A stretch of DNA of 64,000 bases from Cryptomeria japonica (lineage: Eukaryota; Streptophyta; Pinopsida; Cupressales; Cupressaceae): NCBI RefSeq assembly GCF_030272615.1, contig NC_081414.1, positions 527,911,137 through 527,975,136 of the forward strand. The letters run 5' to 3'. A program made the position numbers and the translations under genes. Below are positions 59,104-64,000 of this stretch, one piece after another (position 1 is the first letter of the stretch; the number at the start of each line of letters is the position of its first letter). The notes under the pieces are model-generated. The model did no database searches, was not told the origin of the DNA, and saw only the letters and a program-made list of their open reading frames with translations.

Positions 59104-59838
59104 TAGCGCATCGAAAAGACATTTTAGCGCATACACCTAACAGTTTAGCGCTTCTAGCCTACTGTTTAGCGCGTGTGCTTTCTGCCTTAGCGCATAAACA
59201 TGGTTTCTCAGCGCATGACACTATTTGACAAATTTTCCTGTAGGTGTTGATGCCGGCGAAACATAGATAAGCGCATGTACCTAACAGATTAGCGCATCCG
59301 CTTAACAGTTTAGCGCTTCTAGCCTACTGTTTAGCGCGTGGGCTCTCTGTCTTAGCGCGTAAACACTTTTACTTAGCGCATGATCTATATTAACAAATTT
59401 TCCTGTAGGTATTGACACGGGCAAAACACTGTTTAGCGCATCCGGTAAACAGAGTAGCGCATCCAATCCACTGTTTAGCGCGTGCAGACCATCATCTAGC
59501 GCGTGCAGTTCAAACATTAGCGCGTGACCTCCGTTAAGTTTTTTTGCAGGTATCAACGCGGGAGAAAAACAGAGTAGCGCATCTGATTAACAGTCTAGCG
59601 CATCCCGCTCACTGTTTAGCGCGTGGGGTCTATACTCTAGTGCGTGGAGTCCTTTCTTTAGCGCGTGGAGTCCTTTCTTTAGCGCGTGACTTTCACTAAT
59701 ATTTTTCTGTAGGCCTCAACGCGTGAGAAAAACAGAATAGTGCGTCCATAAAACAGATTAGCGCATTGGGGGCACATAATAGTGCATGGGTGCTTTTTCT
59801 TAGCGCTTCCGTGCAATATTTTAGCGCATGGAGTTGAC
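59104..59838 (+). repeat. Higher-order AGCGC array in the Gypsy B leader
   Basis: About 25 exact TAGCGC/AGCGC words plus a few one-base variants occur at roughly 24-bp spacing. They are grouped into about five larger units of 142-165 bp. Each larger unit opens with a TTTTCCTGTAGGT-GTTGA-like phrase (near 59231, 59398, 59541 and 59703). The minus-strand frame 59556-59302 (repeated HAL) is an artefact of the repeat. Confidence 0.85.
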
Positions 59839-60235
59839 AGAGTCAAAATTTTATGACAGAGTCAAAAATTAGGCTTGTGAGAGGCATAGTATATATATAA
59901 CATTTAAGTATAAGTTACATTTCCTCTTATATTTTTCCTTTCTTATACTTTAAGTTATATTCCATATATACTTTCAGGATGTTTGAGAGGGGTTTCAGAC
60001 CTCTAGGAGTTGTAATGCAAAATCTAGTTTTTGGAAGATCTTCCAAATTTCAGACTTAGTCAAATTTCAGGGCATTTCAGGATCAAAATTGTAAAATTTG
60101 TAACCAAGATTAGAATTTAGGCTTGTGTAAGCCCACACTAACATTTGATCACTGATTGTGTGCAGGTTCTAATATTTTTTATGCAGGGGAAGGAGTTAGT
60201 TTAGAGGGTTTAAGTCTCTTTTTTTTACTTTCTTT

Positions 60236-60770
60236 CAACAAAAGTTGGTTAAAAAGAACTCACTCTCCTTTTTTGCACAAATTAAAATAAACCTCATCAT
60301 TTCATTTGGATGCATAAAATGAACTTCATGCCTTCCTTTTTGGTGTTTTAAAAGAAACTTCATCTTTTCTTTATTGCAAGGTAAAAAGAACAACAAAACA
60401 AACCTTTCATTCCTGCAAGTTAGGAAAAACACATCATTTTGGAAGCTCTAAAAAGAACAAGCAAATTTACTTTCTGCAAAGCTTAAAACGAACCTCACCA
60501 TCCTTTGGTGTTTAAAAGGATTCACTTCATTTTGCAAAGTAAAAGAACCTCATCTTCATTTTGTGCAAAGCAAAGAGGGAAAGTTTTCCCCTATCGACTT
60601 TAATTTTGTTGACCAAAAATCACGATTTACTTTTGTTGACGAGGCTTGTTTTATAAAAGTTTTGGAAATACACACTTTGCTATGAAAGGTTAAAAAGAAC
60701 ATCATGCTTGTTGGAGCAACATCTCCAAATAGAAGTTAGCAAATCATTGTCTTGGAGGCTAAAAAGAACA
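60236..60770 (+). repeat. Degenerate AAAAAGAAC array in the Gypsy B leader
   Basis: Around ten copies of a TTAAAAAGAACNNCAT-type word are spaced 40-60 bp apart. Each is followed by a C/T-rich stretch. No gene seen. Confidence 0.7.
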
Positions 60771-61532
60771 AATTGATTGCCTTGTCTCGAAAGTGGAAGG
60801 TATATGCTCTCCCCATAACTGGGTGACCAAAAAGCCACACCACTCTTATGCTTTCAGTGTTTCAAGCAATAAATCCTTTAGCAGGCCTGCCTTCCCGAGG
60901 AGTTGCAATCAACTCTTAAAGCCGTTTATGGCCGGTGTGAAGGGAATGACCTAAGTGGGGAACGGCTTTGACGCCAAGTATTCCAACCCACTATAATCAA
61001 ATGTGGAAAGTGACGAAAGTCCTTTTCAACGGTTGCGCGCAGTGATTAGCCTTCCCCCAGTATCCTCGAGATACGTAAAGCCTTTGTTCTAAAGGTTGGG
61101 AAGCCTCCTGAGGGAGTTTATCACTGACGGCCGAACGGGAAGCCTGATTACGAACTTTAGCATTAGAAACTTTGAACCGAGTCAGTCGCCAAACATTGGC
61201 AATATCATAGTGCAAGGGTGGGGAAGAATCCGCCCCCAAGATTACTCACCATATATCTCCCAAGATAACTACTCAATTGTGAAGCGATTCACTTTGGGTT
61301 ACTTTCTGGCAAAAGGCAAAAAAATGGGCGCCCTCTAGGGGGTGACAAGGCTGTTTGAGCTGACGGAGTATCGAGACTAGTGGGCTATGATATTGTCAAT
61401 GACCTTTGAATAAAGAGTCTATCTGATGTGTCTTTTGTTGTAAATCAAACCAGTGATAACATCGAGGATTTGAACACATCCTCAAAAGAATATACACTCA
61501 ATGTTTAGCATTAGGATGATCATTGTCTTCAT
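60771..61532 (+). other. GC-balanced leader segment of Gypsy B
   Basis: This 600-bp block (about 60780-61400) has near-even base composition, unlike its AT-rich flanks, and looks structured (for example GGGAACGGCTTTGACGCC). Open frames are short and overlap on both strands, so it is more likely non-coding RNA leader than gene. Confidence 0.4.
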
Positions 61533-61913
61533 GTGTGCTATGTATTCTTGTCGCAAATGCTAAAATATCTTGCAAAATATCTAAACAATCAAACTCAAAA
61601 GTCAGTTCAAACAAGGAAAAATCATAAAGTGGAGAAAATTTCCATATCCAACAAAACATCTTTTGAGATGCTTATCAACATTTCAACTATCTTTAGGAAA
61701 GACTTTCATCCAACAAGATTCGAGGAAAGCACAAACTCAAATGATCCTACTCCAAGTCAAGATCAAGATCAAGGAATCTCTTCATCTTCCAAATCTATCT
61801 TAGGTCCTTTCATTCCACAATCGAATTCTCCATCCCTTCCATCCATCTTGGGTCCTTACTTCCCTCCATCCACAAATCCATCACTTCAAATGATCCATAA
61901 GAAAGATCAATGA
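61533..61913 (+). CDS. Short ORF in the Gypsy B leader, unassigned
   Basis: An open frame of 126 codons with two similar phrases near its end (SILGPFIPQSNSPSLPS and SILGPYFPPSTNPSL), reflecting an internal repeat. The C-terminal half is Ser/Pro-rich. It matches no gag or enzyme motif that I know. Some plant Gypsy elements have an extra ORF upstream of gag, so it may be real, but a chance frame through a repeat is just as likely. The similar TTGGGTCCTT words recur at 61990 out of frame. Confidence 0.25.
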   Translation: MCYVFLSQMLKYLAKYLNNQTQKSVQTRKNHKVEKISISNKTSFEMLINISTIFRKDFHPTRFEESTNSNDPTPSQDQDQGISSSSKSILGPFIPQSNSPSLPSILGPYFPPSTNPSLQMIHKKDQ

Positions 61914-63118
61914 GGAGCACATCTTTGAAATTCTTTCAATCCTCTATCTAAACATCTTTCCAAAACTTCTTCTATCATTTCCTCTATCTATTTTGGGTCC
62001 TTCTGTCCCAAAATTCAATTTTCCTCCATCTCTTCATCACTTCTCAAGTACCAACACTCATCCGAAAAACATTTCTATCTATCCTCGCACAAATCTTCAA
62101 ACATTCTATCTATTATCCAAACACCTCTTTTCTATCCTTCCATCCCTATCATCCAATCCTTCACATACATCCTTCATCTGTGAAATAGGCATTTGTGTCA
62201 TTTTGTCACATACTTGCCCATGTTCGAATCTCATGTTCAGTCCTTTTCTTAGATATCTATTCATGAAATGCTTTAGAATCCGAGGTTGTTCCTCTTTAAC
62301 ATTTTCTTTTGGTTGGGATACACATTCAATCCAGAAAAGAACCACTTATCGTATCTTGGTACTGACATCTTTTGATTACTATATCTCATACACTTAATTG
62401 ATTGCTCTAAAAATCATTGTGATCTCTTAAATTGAAGACATGGCTAGTGAAAAATCTAAAATCTTGCTTCAGCGCCACTGTAATTATCAGACCCATGTAA
62501 GTTTCATCACTTACAAACCAATGCAAGAAACAAGAGAAAAAAAGAAATATCAAAAGCATGAGCAAGAAAATGAATATCAAGAAAAGCAAAATGCAATGAA
62601 AAGCAATATCAAAATGATTGGCTATGGGAACATGCAAGTAACTCCATCGGGGCTATGGACGCCTGGCTGGCAATGGAGCAATATTTGTGAGATTACAGCG
62701 ATAACCTCGTCGGGGCTATGGACGCTCGCTGGCAGCGAGGCTCTATCCAGGATGCTTTTGAAGTTAAGGTAACTCATGTAGCTAGCCATGTTGGATTCTG
62801 AAGATTACAATGATCATATGAGCCAGAATGAACCCACTTGCACACACATGGGTAATCAAAGAACTAAGTACCTTGATCTAGTTTGGGATTCTTCTTCCCT
62901 TTTGAGTCTGCTTCCTAGTTGCTAGAAATGTTCAGTTGAATTTTCTAGAGGTTCTAAGTGTGGGTTGGGTTTCTATCTTTGAAAAGTTCAAGAACACTTA
63001 TTCAGATGGTGCTAAATACTATGACAATCTTACATATCACCTTTTTGCAAATGGAAACCTCTATGCTTGGGGGCAAATTTCATCTACTCTATTCTTCCTA
63101 CCATATCTCCCAAATCCT
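61914..63118 (+). other. Leader of Gypsy B with a duplicated 28-bp word
   Basis: No gene seen. TCGGGGCTATGGACGC followed by CTGGCA(A/G) occurs twice (near 62648 and 62710), about 62 bp apart. Confidence 0.5.
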
Positions 63119-63320
63119 CTAATCCATATCCCTTATCCTATCTATTCATTTCTTCTATCATCCGATTCTTTCTACAATCTTGCTTCACTCTAATCCATAT
63201 CCCCTATCCGATATATTCATTTCTTCTATCATCCAATTCTTTCTACAATCTTGCTTCACTCTAATCCATATCTATCTATCCTATCTATTCATTGCTTCCA
63301 TCATCCAGTGCTATCTATAT
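63119..63320 (+). repeat. 71-bp tandem repeat
   Basis: Two full copies and a decayed third of a unit beginning CTAATCCATATCCC and ending TCTTGCTTCACT (63119, 63191, 63262). The copies differ at a few bases. Confidence 0.9.
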
Positions 63321-63469
63321 CCTATCTCTATCCATATCCCCTTTTTCATCCTTGATCTTGATCAAAACTATGGACAACAAATCTATTTCCACCCCAATGG
63401 TTCAGTCATCCATTCATCCATTCCTTGTCTTGATATACATTGGGGCAACCAAATACATCTTTCTTCTAA

Positions 63470-63660
63470 TCCAAAAATCCAAAAAAAAATCAAAATATCC
63501 CAAAAAATCAAAAAAATCAAAATATCCCAAAAAATAAAAAAAAATCAAAATATCCAAAAAATCAAAAAAATCAAAATATCCAAAAACTCAAAAAAATCAA
63601 AATATCCAAAAACTAAAAATCGACAAAATCAAAAAAATCAAAATACAAAAAAATCAAAGC
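63470..63660 (+). repeat. A-rich short tandem repeat
   Basis: Repeated AAAATCAAAATATCC-type units with period about 15-30 bp, giving low-complexity Lys/Ile/Ser frames in translation. Confidence 0.85.
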
Positions 63661-64000
63661 ATGAACACATGGACCATCCATCAAATCAGATCAACAAAAG
63701 GAAAACTCTCAAAGTCTGCAATCAAACTTATCACATGTCTTGTTAATCAATTCATTACTTGAAATCAACATCAACATCAAACATGTCTTATATAGGGATA
63801 GGTACACTCGAAACCAGACAGATCGGTCTTATACAGGGTACTCACTCTTTGAATCCAGACATTCCTATCAATCATCAAGTCTTGATAATCAATCCATCCA
63901 TCAACATCATTTTTCATCAAAGCAGAGTGAAAAACAAACCATTAAAACTATTTCTCGAGCTAAATTTGTGCCAAAACAAAAGTTGTCATAATCCTAAACG

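Larger units (their letters stand above)
57558..64000 (+). mobile_element. Gypsy element B, 5' LTR and leader
   Basis: The element starts TGTAGACGTATAAA inside Copia 2 codons and has an LTR of about 1.46 kb, a standard Gypsy primer site and a leader of almost 5 kb filled with repeats. No gag or pol motif appears before the window ends, so the coding part must lie to the right. Long leaders are known in plant Tat/Ogre-type Gypsy elements. I cannot assign the lineage without pol. Confidence 0.75.

Noticed and set aside
59302-59556. Minus-strand ORF with repeated HAL triplets
   Set aside because: It is the translation of the AGCGC array, with no independent evidence of a protein.
59104-59838. 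Possible CRISPR-like array
   Set aside because: The repeats are 5-8 bp with degenerate spacers in a plant retroelement leader, and no cas-like gene is near.
63180-63746. 188-residue ORF with Lys/Ile repeats
   Set aside because: It spans the 71-bp tandem repeat and the A-rich repeat, and its composition is fully explained by them.

Overview
The window looks like intergenic DNA from a large plant genome. It is AT-rich and consists almost entirely of transposable elements inserted into one another. I found no host protein-coding gene, no tRNA or rRNA gene and no CRISPR array. Plant-type Ty1/Copia, Ty3/Gypsy, LARD-like and L1-type LINE elements, with very long LTRs, suggest a seed plant with a bloated genome. 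A conifer is my best guess, but nothing here proves the lineage.

Layout. (a) 1-6743: a Copia-type LTR (161-1689) with a primer-site-like sequence, a broken non-LTR reverse transcriptase on the minus strand (2807-3970), unassigned AT-rich DNA, and a Gypsy protease scrap (6144-6430). (b) 6744-50468: one Ty3/Gypsy element on the plus strand that has LTRs, gag and protease but no recognisable RT, RNase H or integrase. It has been split by three large insertions. (c) Insertion 1 (9198-20416) is a minus-strand Copia element with both LTRs, PBS and PPT; inside it sit a solo LTR (11635-12588, perfect TSD) and a 5'-truncated LINE (13276-16302, 9-bp TSD). (d) Insertion 2 (21453-47260, perfect 5-bp TSD) is a long LTR-like unit. 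It contains another LTR (22095-23105) and a LARD-like element (23835-45102) with 4.9-kb LTRs, a 3.7-kb non-coding interior, PBS, PPT and a near-perfect TSD. The right LTR of the LARD in turn contains a nearly complete 7.7-kb LINE (35805-43479). (e) Insertion 3 starts at 50469 in the Gypsy 3' LTR: a second minus-strand Copia element, split by a solo LTR related to the LARD (52581-56802, perfect TSD) and by a further Gypsy element (57558 to the window end) with a textbook PBS and an unusual repeat-filled leader.

Most notable: the two LINE copies carry a third open reading frame (ORF3) downstream of the RNase H end of ORF2. In both, the ORF3 start codon overlaps the ORF2 stop. The two ORF3 proteins are diverged but alignable along their length: a conserved N-terminal domain, a charged basic/acidic middle, a coiled coil and a basic tail. 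In the 35805-43479 copy, ORF2 stays in one frame for about 1390 codons with no frameshift. Its stops are mostly TAG in the context CTAG, at Trp positions where these can be judged, which looks like decay at methylated CTG (CHG) sites. Other unusual features are palindrome arrays at the same place in two LTR families with unrelated unit sequences, and a higher-order AGCGC array just after a Gypsy PBS.
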